The notes under the pieces: model-generated
Databases searched by the model: none
What the model was told of the DNA's origin: nothing
Seen by the model: the letters and a program-made list of their open reading frames with translations, nothing else
Position numbers and translations under genes: made by a program
Shown: positions 42,679-53,806 of the stretch, in pieces
Layout of the letters: each line of letters begins with the position of its first letter
Numbering within the stretch: position 1 is the stretch's first letter
Assembly (NCBI GenBank): GCA_947561395.2
Contig: OX387182.1
Span: 48,539,949-48,603,948, forward strand
Origin: Buxus sempervirens
Taxonomy: Eukaryota; Streptophyta; Magnoliopsida; Buxales; Buxaceae
Direction: 5' to 3'
Length of the DNA: 64,000 bases

Positions 42679-45445
42679 TCCTAGAGAAAAAACAATTAAA
42701 TCTTGAGGAAATATATCACCACTTGACCTTAATCCAACCCTGTCAAATGTTTTACAAAATCAGGGCAACTTAAGGCTTTAATTCCAAACTCGTAGGATAT
42801 TTACCCCCTTGGAAAAAAATAAATCTTGAGGAAATCTACCATTTTTTAATAGCTAAGGGTAAATTGGGGGTCAAGAGCCTTATTAAAGGTATTTTCGAAT
42901 ATACCAATCTTTGACTGGAAGATGGATTCCATGGAAAAATTTCAAGCCTCATTGTATGCTGCCAAATTAAAAAAACGGAGTAGACGGCAGAGTCTCTGCA
43001 AGAGACAAGCAAGGAATGATAGCCATCACCCAAAAAAAAAATTTATTAATAAAAGACAAGGAAGGAATGCTATCATTTATGTCCTTATTTCTCTCTAGTG
43101 TGGATAACGCCTTTGTTTTTTTATTTTTTTTATATGAGTAATGAAAATATATATTAAATCAAAAGGATGGAAGGTACAAAAGAAGTATGTATGTGTGGGA
43201 GGAACTGCTCTCCCCCTCCTCACACAAGAGCCCACAAGAATACCCCTACATCCAAAAAAAACACTATACACCCATAGGAGGCATGATATAAATCCACAAA
43301 AAGTAACCTAACACCCCAACACATTCACAAGCTGCTCACTATAATGTGGCCATAAACCAACCAGCTCCAACCCAGATGCATGGAAGCTAGAATTCTACTA
43401 TAATACATTACATATACAATGCAGTTTTTCAAGTGAAATATATAATTTCTTTAACATATATAGTTATAAAATATACATTTTATAAGCACAATTCACCTAT
43501 GTTTAAATAGTGGAATGAATTAGAGGCAGGTACTAGGATCAAACCTAAACAAAATGTTTTCATGACTTTAACGTGCCATTGCATGGTCAAATAAGGCAGC
43601 TATTCTCATGCTTACCTGCAACTTCAACCACAAATGCTTGAAAAAGGCAACAAGATATGAGAGAAAAGGATTGAAGTCTGTCACCACTCCAAATTAAAGG
43701 TCATCTCTGCAAATGACAATTTAAACTTTGCTATAAAACAGCCAAAACGACAACCGTATATATAATAACCAACTTCAAACAACAGATCCCCAAACAAGAT
43801 CAAACAGACTGTTTTAATTCAAACCATAATCCTTTCAAGTCTATAACATTTACTTGACTTGCAACTGTTATGGGTATAAGCATACAATACAAATGGTAAT
43901 TACTCTTGAAAAGGGGCATCAATTGAGCACAAAATCATTCAAAATGTCACTAAAATCTATACTACAGCAGTTCAAACATCACCAAAGGAATCCCAAAAAA
44001 AATCATCAAACTGATAACTACCCCACAAAATCAATCTCTCACAATCTAAATTTCTGTTATAATGCTAAAAGTTTTTCAAAATTTTTACAGAATTTAACTT
44101 AACAGATATTTTGACAAGTTCTCAATTTAAAACATCAAACCTGGCCCATTCCTTTATTTTTAGCTCAATTGACTTGTTTATCCTTCAAACTGATAACAAC
44201 CTACCTAATCCTTTACCCGAAAAATAAAATTAAAAAAAAAAAACACCGGCTCAATCACAAAAATAAAAAAACTAGGAAAGCCAAGATAATTGGGACTCAA
44301 AGACTCAACTCATTTACTGAGCTGCATTTACAGTAAAAACTAGGAAAAACTCTAAGACTAAAACATTATTCACAATTCGCACCAGGAAATCAAAAAGAAG
44401 TAAAAAAGACATACAGAACTATCATTCAAATCTCACTCCTTTCTTCTTGATATGAAGCATCTTGAAGAAAGCGTCCATAATAGATCAAGACTTCAAGAAA
44501 CCAAACATGGTAGGATTTTGTATCCTCAAAATACAGCAGTCAAAACCCTTCCTCAAGATTCAAACATTACGGCTTCCTCAAGATTTTGTATACCCAAAAT
44601 CAACAGTCAAAAACCTTCCTCAAGATTCAAACATTATGGCTTTCTCAAGATTTTGTATCAAGCGTCCATAACACAGTAGGATTTTGTATCCCCAAAATAC
44701 AACAGTCAAAAACCTTCCTCAAGATTCAAACATTGCGGCTTCATGGGCGCCTGAACCAATGAGCTAGGAAAAAGGGTCTCAATGGGAGAAAAAGAAAGAA
44801 CAAGATTCTGAAAAGGGATAAAAGGATTCAGATTAAAGACAATAAAGTTATAAATTCCTAAAAACATCACATACGAGAGAAAAGGAGAAAAAGACGAAAA
44901 ACGAAATACAAAAATTCAAGATTAGGTCATGGAAATCATCACAAAATGGGAGCGGAAGATAACAAGAAGCAAAGAAACTAGAATTGAAAATTCGATAAGA
45001 GTATGGTACCTTGGCAGCACAGTCGAGAAAATCTTATTCCGCAAATCGAAACCCTAAGGAGGAGATGAAGAGTGAAGACTCGTGGGCTTGGTGCAAATAT
45101 GTTCAACTCCTCCTTTCTGAGATTCTATTAAACCTTACGAAGTTTCCATGAGAGATGTGGTGGATTTTTGTTGAAGCTGCATTGGGGTCGGGCTCGTTCT
45201 TTCTGGAGAAGAGAGAATGCTCGTTCTTTCCGGAGAAGAGAGAATAAGTGTCGAGCGGAAAATTTCGCGTTTAGGGAGCTACAGTGCCTCCGCAAACATG
45301 AGGAAGCACTGTAGCACTTTCTAAAATTTTAAGAAAATAAAATAAGGATGAGGAAGCTGGTGGCGGTAGATTTTTGTCAAATACCCTATTTGGTTTCTCT
45401 ATTTTAAGGAAAGGAATGCGAATAAGGAAGCTGCTGCTAATGCTC
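42679..45445. other. Right non-coding part of the Harbinger element
   Basis: No further coding frame was found. It should contain the promoter and 5' leader of the accessory gene (minus) and ends in the right TIR. AT-rich tracts dominate. Confidence 0.6.
44512..44742 (+). repeat. Minisatellite of about 67-69 bp, three-plus copies
   Basis: Units are marked by GATTTTGTAT at 44514, 44582 and 44649 (partial) and again at 44680, and by CCTTCCTCAAGATTCAAACA. It lies in the right arm of the Harbinger element. Confidence 0.85.
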
Positions 45446-46138
45446 TTAGTTAGATAAGTATTGGAGAAGAAGTCCAAATGCCTAAAGGTGGTACTTAAAT
45501 TAGTTGTGGCAATAATAAAGACAGAATACACTTTTATTAGAAAAATTACAATTATTAAAATTCTTTTAGTTAGATAAGAATTGGCTGAGAAGATGTATCT
45601 ACTTGCCTGGCTAATAAAATAACTCCCAATAATAATAATAAAAAAAAGGTAATTTTGAAATCAAATATTCTAGAAAAGGAAATTTTGGTATGTAAAAATA
45701 AAGCACACTTTAAGTAGTTAATATTAGTATATATTTAAATTTTTATAACAAACAAAACTATTTTGATATTTGAAAAATTAATTGAACATAATAATTTCAA
45801 TTTGCTAACTAAAAAAATAAAATTATAAAATAAGAAATATAAATCCAATGAAATTTAAGAAAAATGAAATATCTTTTGGAATTAAAAAATGAAATTATAA
45901 AATAAGAAATACAAATCCAATGAAATTTAAGAAAAATGAAATATCTTTTAGTTTGATTTTAGTATTTTCATTTAATAACCAGAGTCCATTACTCAAAGAT
46001 ATAAAACAATAAAATCAAACTTAACATGCATCGCATGTTCACAATTGTTACTATATAAAAAGTGTTTTTAAAATAGAATATAGAAACTAACGACGTATTT
46101 ATTAGTAAAATATGCATATTTTATATTGTATAAAAACG

Positions 46139-46350
46139 AAATTTATAGTTAGGCCCTTGAAGTTTGGCTAATGGGCATGGACACCCCCTATGTTTGAAAT
46201 TGATCACTTAATACCCCTTAATTTCCACTTTCTAGAAAGGTGAACTCACCAGTCGACCACATCCAGAAACAAAAACTGTTAATATCGTTGATCTATTATC
46301 CTGTTGGATCAAAGAAACAATCACAACATATTTTACATGGCGACTTAATT
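46139..46350 (+). mobile_element. Fragment resembling the MULE-like TIR at 52091
   Basis: GAAATTTATAGTTAGGCCC and TTGAAATTGATCACTTA parallel the left arm of the element at 52091-53806. It shows what an uninterrupted left arm looks like. No partner end was found. Confidence 0.35.
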
Positions 46351-46415
46351 AATTCCATGGAAGACTAATTTGGCTCACCAAAGATGAAATTTGTAATCGA
46401 AGAGGGTGTTATGAG

Positions 46416-46876
46416 TAGGCTGTTAATGGGTTGGATAAAGATCCGAATCCAACCCGATTATCCGAATATGGATCTTAGTTTAGATTTTATTATCTGAATC
46501 CGATTATGTTAGGATTTAATCAGATTCGGATATGGAACTACACATATTCAACACAATAAAGATCCGACCATTGATTTTCTATATATGTTATGTTTTTTTA
46601 GGCCTTTTTAAGTCTTTTTATATATTAGTACAGAAGGAATGAAGGTTTCATATAGTATTTATTGATTTAAGGTTATAATATAAGACATATTTGAATTAAT
46701 ACATCCTTATTTGATCCACTAACTTGAGATTTATAATATCTTAATTTTTTTTCATATATTATGTAATCGGATTCGGACATCGAATAATCGGTTCGGATTC
46801 GTATATCGGCATTTTTTATTGGATCAGATTCAGATTTTAGCAAATTCGTACCGAATTCGACCTGTTTATAGCCCTA
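46416..46876. mobile_element. hAT-like MITE, degenerate
   Basis: Left end TAGGCTGTTAATGGGTTGG and right end (reverse complement TAGGGCTATAAACAGG) resemble the TIRs of the MITE at 58520-61897, and the inside is rich in GGATCCGAAT / CCGAATTCG words. The flanking 8-mers do not match well, so the boundaries are approximate. Confidence 0.45.
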
Positions 46877-48410
46877 GATGCGGGCGTAGAGCTACGAGAT
46901 CTTTCTATAGATGGAAGAATAAAGATCCATGGCTCCATCACAGCTCAAAACGAGCAAAGTGCTAATGAAGATGGTGCCTTTGTCTTCATCTTCATTCAAA
47001 AAATGGAAGGCTTATGAAACTTGTGGCTTGTACTTGGGTAGAGCCAGAGGGGATTATCCGAGGGTGATGAGTTTTGCCAAGACAAGGATAGTTGGCACTG
47101 GCTTCATGAAATTTGAAGCTTGCCTTTCCACAAAGGTTCTTTCAATATGGTTGGAGCTTTGAAGCTAGTTTCGAAGTAATTGATTCGACCAGGCCATTCC
47201 GGTCATTATAAAATTTTTTAAGCACCATCCATTTCTTAGTTGATGGTAGGGGTGGTCAGCGTATCTCTAGAAACAAATATTAAAGAATGCTGCAAATGTA
47301 TTTTTTTTTTCTAATGGTGAACATTAAAATCAGTTCGTTCCTCTCTCATTTACCTGGTTCACCACAAATTTGTTTTGCAAAAAAAACTATTTTTTTGTAG
47401 TGACAAGTGACATTATTGCGCCAAATATTCGAAGATACAAAGATTTGGAACTTTTACTATACGTAGGATCAATAAAAACAATGTTTTATACACTAATTAA
47501 GAACTTAAATTTGATGATCACATGATATGCATGACATCAATTCATACATTAACATTTACCAAACTTTTTTGAACATTAGATATAGCTTTCCACACATTGA
47601 TCTAAGTTGATGATGATCATGATTATTTTAAGGCCAAACGACAATATTCCAACGAATAAATTCTTCTAAATTAAAATGTATTTCAAATGTAACTAAATTA
47701 ATCTAAGTTGTTGCCACATTGACATCAATTCGAAGCTTCCATATATATTATATACATAACTTACTTGAACATTTTTGACAAGTACGTTTCCATATTTAAT
47801 AGTTCTTCTTTCTTCATTTTGAGCTGGATTCTCTCTTTAGGCATCAAGTAATCATCAGGTACAATGAACAAAGGTTTCAATATATGTTAGAAATTTTGTA
47901 TGTGGATGCTATATATGTGCAATAAACATATAAGGAAATCTTCTCTATTTAGTAAGTTCTATTAAATCTGTAATTGACACCCCATATACCATAATAGTCT
48001 ACAACATTCAAAAACACTACCATAATAGTAGTATTCAACATTCAAGAACATTAATGTAGTTTTCTTTTGTCTTAAGAAAGCAAGATAAAGAACGAAGAAA
48101 CATGGCTTCAAGTCATCGATCGAATTTCTCAACAACATCGTCTTAATTAAAGGAAATCAACGTCAATATGGTATACGTAATAGCATGTTTGGCTGATGAA
48201 TTCATTAGGACTTTAGAACTGAATGAAAGATGTGAAACTTTAAATCAAACTTCATTTTTATTTATTTATTGAAGGTAGTAGATTACAAAGCAAACAACTA
48301 ACAAACGACCGCAAATGAAATCCAAACATGATAAAAAACAATCACTCAGAAACCTACAAGAACAACAACAATAATCAAATAAATCATCCAACAACATTCA
48401 GTAACTATGA
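46877..48410. other. Intergenic region 3' of the zinc-finger gene
   Basis: No recognisable gene. A short open frame at 46929-47162 has no domain I know. A TTTTTTTGTAGTG motif ending at 47402 resembles a CACTA terminus but has no partner. Confidence 0.5.
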
Positions 48411-49208
48411 TCAAAGCTTGAGAGTCAGATCAAGCTGCTCCGGTGCTTCATGTTGAGGAGTTTCTTGACGATAACCTCCCCGAAAGTAAATAGGACCAAT
48501 GGCATTGCTAGCCGCCGCATTCAAAGCTGCAATGGTTGGGGATCCTCCTAGAGGAAGAGCTGAAGAGTCATTGTTGAACCTAGCAGCACTTGATGCTTGA
48601 AATCTGGAATTGAGAGGACGATCAAAGTTTTCCATTCTTGGCCTATTCCTTGGAGGCTGGGTGTTCATCACGGTGGGTCTTGAGTGATCTCTTAAGAACC
48701 CACCATAGCCATAAGGGTGTCTGGATGAGTAATATGGATTGTGAGCCATTGGGTGGCTGCTTGCATCAAGGGATCTATTATAAGATCCATGAAAAGGAAG
48801 GGAAGACCTGTTTAAATATGAGTAAAAATGATTATATGGGGAGCTAAGAGCATCTACATCGAGTCCATGTCCTTGTCTCACCATGGTACGCTCATGTTTG
48901 TGAGCATTCTGATGCCCACCTAATGCTTGAGAGTTGGTGAAGGTTCTCTTACAATAGTTGCAATAGAAAACCTTCTTATGGGGTACTCCACTAGACGTTG
49001 CAGATGCTTGGTAAGAACCCTTGTTCAAGCAATTCAGTAGATTGATCTCAGGGTTGGAGCCATTAAAGAAATTATTATTGGAGAGATTGTGATCAAGATG
49101 GAGACCTGATCTTGGAAGGGGTTCTTCTACATCCTTTCCTTTCATTTTCCTTTCCTGGACAACTTCTGAGGACTCTGAGACACTAGAGGTACCAGAGACA
49201 CCTTCCAT
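48411..49208 (-). CDS. C2H2 zinc-finger transcriptional repressor with EAR motif
   Basis: A one-exon gene of 265 residues. It has a single plant Q-type zinc finger at residues 83-103: C83, C86, H99, H103 with C-x2-C-x12-H-x3-H spacing and the QALGGH motif inside the helix, as in the plant C1-1i zinc-finger proteins (ZFP1/3/4/7-like). The last seven residues, LDLTLKL, form an LxLxL EAR motif, which recruits co-repressors such as TOPLESS. The N-terminus is Ser- and Glu-rich; the middle is Asn, Tyr and Pro-rich and probably disordered. The product should act in the nucleus as a sequence-specific repressor. A GA-rich leader and TATA-like box lie upstream. Which paralogue it is cannot be decided here. 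Confidence 0.93.
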   Translation of the reverse strand: MEGVSGTSSVSESSEVVQERKMKGKDVEEPLPRSGLHLDHNLSNNNFFNGSNPEINLLNCLNKGSYQASATSSGVPHKKVFYCNYCKRTFTNSQALGGHQNAHKHERTMVRQGHGLDVDALSSPYNHFYSYLNRSSLPFHGSYNRSLDASSHPMAHNPYYSSRHPYGYGGFLRDHSRPTVMNTQPPRNRPRMENFDRPLNSRFQASSAARFNNDSSALPLGGSPTIAALNAAASNAIGPIYFRGGYRQETPQHEAPEQLDLTLKL

Positions 49209-49214
49209 TGCAAG

Positions 49215-49256
49215 CAGAGAGAGAGAGAGCGAGACAGAGAGAGAGAGAGAGTACAG
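49215..49256 (-). repeat. GA/CT microsatellite in the zinc-finger gene leader
   Basis: GA repeats interrupted by CGAGACA, starting 7 bp upstream of the ATG. On the coding strand this is a CT-rich 5' leader, common in plant genes. Confidence 0.85.
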
Positions 49257-49312
49257 AGAGGAATAATCTATGCTCTAGTTTGGTGGGTTTGAAAGAGAGG
49301 AAGAACTAGCTG

Positions 49313-49322
49313 TTATTTATGG
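49313..49322 (-). promoter_or_regulatory. TATA-like box of the zinc-finger gene
   Basis: CATAAATAAC on the minus strand about 110 bp upstream of the ATG, suitably placed for a leader of about 75 nt. Confidence 0.45.
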
Positions 49323-49880
49323 AGGAGGACTTAAATGCTATATCTTTCACCCATGGAAAGATATCTTGTTGTACAATTATTGCATGGTATTATAATAATG
49401 AAGTTCTCATATATAAAATCTTACCACCTTTTATGGTTTGAAGTGTCTATAAGGCCCTTTTGTGTAACTGCTCTAAAAATATGTCAATGTTCAATTTGTC
49501 TCATTACACATATTTCCATATATAACTTAGACTAAGCTTTACGTAACCTAGGATGTAAATGTCAAAGATTTTGAGTACTTCTAAGAGATTATTTTTCTTT
49601 TGGATTATGTTAATTTGATGCATGATATTAGGGTTCCAAAGTAGGTCAATTAAGTGTGGTTTTGGAACTCATTGGTCTTATCTAGCAATTTAGTAACTAG
49701 ATAGTTTAAATATTTTATGAAAACTTAATTAAGTCACATTTGGGTACCATTGTTGGAAATTAGTACTCTAATTATCAGGCATGGTGAATAACCAATACAT
49801 TAATATTAAATGCCTTTTAGTTGCCAAAAAGCAACAATAATACATTTCATAAAAATTAGAAATATCTATGTATATGACAT

Positions 49881-50245
49881 TAGGGATGCCAACAAGGCGT
49901 GTTCAGGGCCAGTTCTGATAACCCTAACTCCCCTCCTTAAGAATTTAGGTCATACCAAACCCATTCCTAGCCTTATCGGGGTCAGTTCCAAGTGACCTGA
50001 ATATGCTGTATATTAAGAAATTTAATCTAAAATATTATTATAATTAATATATTACTTATAAAACATATCATTTTATGTAATATATAGCTTATATTTTAAT
50101 GATAAAGATGTACAAAGGTCATGTTTGGACGCGTTAGGGGCAGATTGGGCTAAAACCTAACCCGCCTCTAACCCTGTTTATGTCTTACCAAATCCTAAAC
50201 ATTAAGAGCAGGTTACCAATTTAAACTGCCCCATTGCCATCCCTA
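49881..50245. mobile_element. hAT-type MITE, 365 bp
   Basis: Terminal inverted repeats start TAGGGATGCCAACAAGG on the left and TAGGGATGGCAATGGGG on the right (reverse complement). The flanking 8-mers TATGACAT (49873-49880) and TATGAGAT (50246-50253) match at 7 of 8 positions, as expected for an hAT target duplication. There is no coding sequence. Confidence 0.8.
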
Positions 50246-50253
50246 TATGAGAT

Positions 50254-50870
50254 GTAAAATGATCTATACCACAATTACCAATAATGATGCATTATAACAA
50301 CTTAGAAAATTTAAAAGGATAAAATAGTAATTGCCAATTATCTAAATTAAATAATAAATAATAATAAGGGTTTAATATTAGATTAGCATATTTATTAATT
50401 TAGATGGGTTAACATAGCCATTAATTTCCACAGACCTAGAGTGCATTGGTCGTTTGAGGGATATAAGTAGCTAGTATAAATATTATTATTAAATCTAATT
50501 CAGAGTTTTTGATCATTGTTGGAGGCTTAGATGCATAGAATATTCGAATTGGACGTGTGAGGTTTGTGGCAACATCTTTGGATGTTTAGGAGAGTCAAAG
50601 GAAGGATTTTGGCAAGGCTTTTGAAGAATACCTGTGATTTAAGGAATTTGAGCGTATAAGATAGGTGAATCTATAGTTCTTCTTCCAACAAGGAATTCAG
50701 CGTGTTGAATATCATACAGTGTGGTGTTTGAAATGATAGATTGATTGAAATTAATATTTTGTTGTTCTCTGTATTGAAAAGCATGTATATGATGAGTTGA
50801 ATTGCTTAGAATTTTACACACGAAACAATGATTTATGACCGACCATGATGGATTTGAATTTGTTCAAATA
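50254..50870. other. Intergenic, nothing recognised
   Basis: AT-rich, without a supported gene or repeat boundary. Confidence 0.5.
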
Positions 50871-50879
50871 TGGTGCTTG

Positions 50880-51760
50880 TTAGGATAATGTTTGACGTGA
50901 TAACATGAAGAATTAGGGTGTTAGTGATCAATAAAACTCAAAAAATTGGGATTTTCGTATGATAGTTACATCAAGCCACATGAGAATTTTTGTCACGCTG
51001 CACGAGGATTTATGGCACACCGTAAATTCCAGAATACATTTGACTAACAAAAATTAACTCTTTGTTAAATACATCATGCTCTAATTGTTTTCGGCACGCC
51101 GTAGGTGTGTTTACATGAAAGACATTTAGATAAATGTGATAAACATGAAACTTAAGTTTTTACATGTAAATAAGGTTATATCCCCTCACCGTAAAATTTG
51201 GATTCAATAAAAATACTTCCAACACCTAATTCCGTACTAACATAAGGTCAACTTTCAGGTTTGAGGCTTAAATCTAAAATTTTTTGTATGCCCGGTTTGG
51301 TCAAAAATCACTATTTTGAGTTTTTGGAATAATAATGCTTGTATTTTCTGAGTTAGAATTTTGTATGATATTGTCTAATATTATAAGTAATTAAGCTAGA
51401 AACAAGTTTTTAGGATGAAAATCACTCCGGTAAGAGCTATAGAAAATATCATTGAAAATTCAATGTTTTTGCCTATATTACAAAATATTTTTGACAGCTG
51501 AAATCGCAATGTTCCAAAAATTGCATAAAGTTAATTTGGTGAATTCTATTGCTTCTTAGACTTGTTTAATTTTGAATATTCATGTTTTAACCTTCAACTG
51601 CTTAATTTTGGATTGTTACTTGTTGAAGCATGTTCTTAATATATTTTGCTAGATTGGTTGTGTAAACTCTATGTAACTATCATTATGCATTATATGTGTC
51701 TTGTTTATATTCATGCATATGTTTAGCATTACTTGACATTATTTTTGAATGAGTGAGGGG
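50880..51760 (-). mobile_element. LTR-like fragment, minus sense
   Basis: On the minus strand this region resembles the U3 of the LTRs at 63-3237 and 58768-61634: AAAGTTGAC, GGAAGTATTTTTATT, and a hairpin at 51111-51174 containing TTACATGTAAATAAGG. Neither terminus could be placed, so limits are approximate. Confidence 0.4.
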
Positions 51761-52090
51761 GTGAGGCGTGAGGGTCCAATGACTCCAATCCCAAAAGCCA
51801 CCAATAGTACTAATTCGTTAATTTTTATGTCATAGTTAAGACTTACCATAGAGTCCAAGTTCTAGCTTGTAAGATGTGGGCTTGATGTAAGACCTAAATT
51901 TTGAATTTTAGTCAGACAACTGTATCCAAAAGTAAGGTGTTGAGGTGTGTATAATGTGGATCTTTTCTTTCTAAATAATAGTATTAATGATTCATCTTTC
52001 TCTAAAAAGTGGGGTGTAGAAGTATATATATTGTGGATCTTTTTTTCTTAGATAATACAAATGGTGTATCTTTTTTTTTTTTTTTTCTGG

Positions 52091-53806
52091 AAATTTACAG
52101 CTAGACCTTTTGAGGTTTGGGAAAGGAACATGGCACCGTCTTTGGGATGCTACCATGTGTAGCATCCCACGGATGCTGTTAAACTCACATTAAAAATTTA
52201 TGAACTGTCAGTTGAAGTGACATTTCACATTTTTTAATATGAAAAATGCAGCATCCGTGGATGCTGTCCCACGATGCTGGAGAGTTTACTGCAGTAGACG
52301 ATTTCAACTCCATGGAGACCCCTGAGATTTGAAAGTGATCACTTACAATTCTTGAGGTTTGAGAAATGAGCAGAGAAAACCCCAACCGTCAATATCCTCC
52401 TAGATGCTGTTAAATATTTTAATCATAATCCAAGACTAACCTTGTCACAAATCGACTGTAACAGACCCCTCAAATCAAACAACCACGTAATCTCTCCATC
52501 GCGTGGTTTATTTCTCGTGTGGGTTTCTCTTTGCTTGTCTCATGGGTTCTCTCTCTGAATTTATCTCTTTCGCTCTCTTTCTCTGTATCTCACAATCTTT
52601 CTCGTGATTTCCGACCACCAATGGACCGTAGCAGGTAACTTACAACCTTGGCGAAACCAACTATGACCTTGGTCTCTATCCCTTCGAATCCGTGCAATAA
52701 AAAATCAAGAATTTCCTTTGTTTTCGGCAGTACGAATGCTGAGTTTTCTGGTAATTCCATCGACTCCAGCCATCTCAATCACCTTCAAATAACCCTCCAA
52801 TCTGGGCATTGCTAATCCCTTTTAGTCGTCTACATTCTTGCACAAATTGGAAGGGCTTCTCTTTTGTAGCACTCTCTTTTCATGCCTCAATAACCCCCAC
52901 AATCTTGTTGTCAGGGATGGAACGTGGCTATTGATGTCGTTACCAATGGATTTAGGTTGATTTGCATCATATTCTTTATTCTTTAATTCTTCCACCAAGA
53001 AATGATGCCTCCAGGAATACGGCCCCCTTCAAACCATCTCTCGGCCATCAACCCTTTCACTTGAAAGGGCTTTTCCCTTTTACAGGATACTCTGTTTCAT
53101 GCATCAGTTTCTTGGATTCTTTAATGACATTGGTGAATGTTGACAAAAGGGGAAGCTCCTGAGGACGTTTTATTCTCGTAGACTGTAAACTTTTGGTGGT
53201 TTCCAACTCCAGAAACAGTCATTTGTCTCTAAATCGCCCTCTGACTCCGGTAACCTATTGTTGACTTCATTGACCAGCTTCCAAGTTCAAAACAGAGCAT
53301 CCGGCCTTTTCTCAACCCCGGCTTAAAAGCTGGAAATATAGGGTTCTTGAGTAGGTTTCTTGTTATTGCTTTTTTGGGGTTAGATGCATGGATGTTGATA
53401 TTATGCGGATAGAGAAGAGAACCGGTCTGAATTATTGGGAATGTTGTTATTATTTACGGGTTGGATGTTTCGGTTTTTGAGTTCCAGAAATTGGATTATT
53501 TTCTTTCCTCTAATTTGGTGATTTCAGAGGAGTTGTTGAGAATCTTGAGATCTAGGCTTTGGATCGTTGAAGGAGCCTCACCAGAGCTAAGTTCAGTGGC
53601 TGCCGCCGGTACAAGATGTTGACCGACATGCACTCTGGAGAACAGCGTCGCCGGGAATTGCAAGAAGAAGCAAGGTCAAACAAAGGTTATTTTTGGAATA
53701 TGATTAAAAATTTTAACAGCATCTAATAGGATCTTGACGGTAGGAGTTCTCTCTGCTGTTGTTTATGTGTTCTTTTCCAAAACCTATGAGGTCTAGCTGT
53801 AAATTT
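52091..53806. mobile_element. MULE-like element with long TIRs, left arm interrupted by a MITE
   Basis: The left end AAATTTACAGCTAGACC (52091) is mirrored at the right end (reverse complement AAATTTACAGCTAGACC, 53806). A further inverted match pairs 52372-52440 with 53690-53760 (ACCGTCAAGATCC / GATGCTGTTAAA). This gives a roughly 1.7 kb element with long imperfect TIRs. The interior has moderate GC and short open frames of no recognised family, so it could be a carrier of captured host sequence; that is inference. T-runs at both flanks hide the target duplication. Confidence 0.5.
52138..52313. mobile_element. Small hairpin MITE inside the MULE-like left arm
   Basis: Inverted repeats GCATCCCACGGATGCTG (about 52161) and CAGCATCCGTGGATGCTG (about 52248) lie inside a block ending TAGACGATTTCAACTCC. 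The same words occur in the element at 55043. CATGG words flank it. Boundaries are approximate. Confidence 0.45.

Larger units (their letters stand above)
17053..45445 (+). mobile_element. PIF/Harbinger DNA transposon, about 6.1 kb, split by a retrotransposon
   Basis: The left terminus GAGCACTAGCAGCAGCTT (17053) and right terminus (reverse complement GAGCATTAGCAGCAGCTT, 45445) form an inverted repeat flanked by TTA at 17050-17052 and 45446-45448, the PIF/Harbinger target duplication. Removing the 22,323-bp retrotransposon and its 5-bp duplication leaves 6065 bp. It carries both genes typical of the superfamily: a DDE transposase (plus) and a Myb/SANT-like accessory protein (minus), arranged convergently. 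Both are disrupted, so this copy cannot supply its own proteins. Its left TTA is also the right TTA of the adjacent MITE. Confidence 0.9.
15904..46052 (+). mobile_element. Helitron-like unit, copy 2, split by MITE and Harbinger insertions
   Basis: The left part is 15904-16561 and the right part 45449-46052, together about 1.26 kb, in the same order as copy 1. The 3' stem-loop AACATGC-atc-GCATGTT is at 46023-46039; the terminal CTAGT has decayed to TTACT. The interruption sits in TTTTAG|TTAGATAAG, a junction that is uninterrupted in copy 1 near 15450-15470. The head-to-tail copies imply tandem duplication of the unit or insertion of one beside the other. Confidence 0.55.

Noticed and set aside
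46929-47162. 77-codon frame beginning MAPSQLKTSK
   Set aside because: No recognisable domain, no supporting signals, and no homologue I know.
47380-47402. CACTA-like terminus TTTTTTTGTAGTG
   Set aside because: Only a short A/T-rich match, no partner end and no subterminal repeats.
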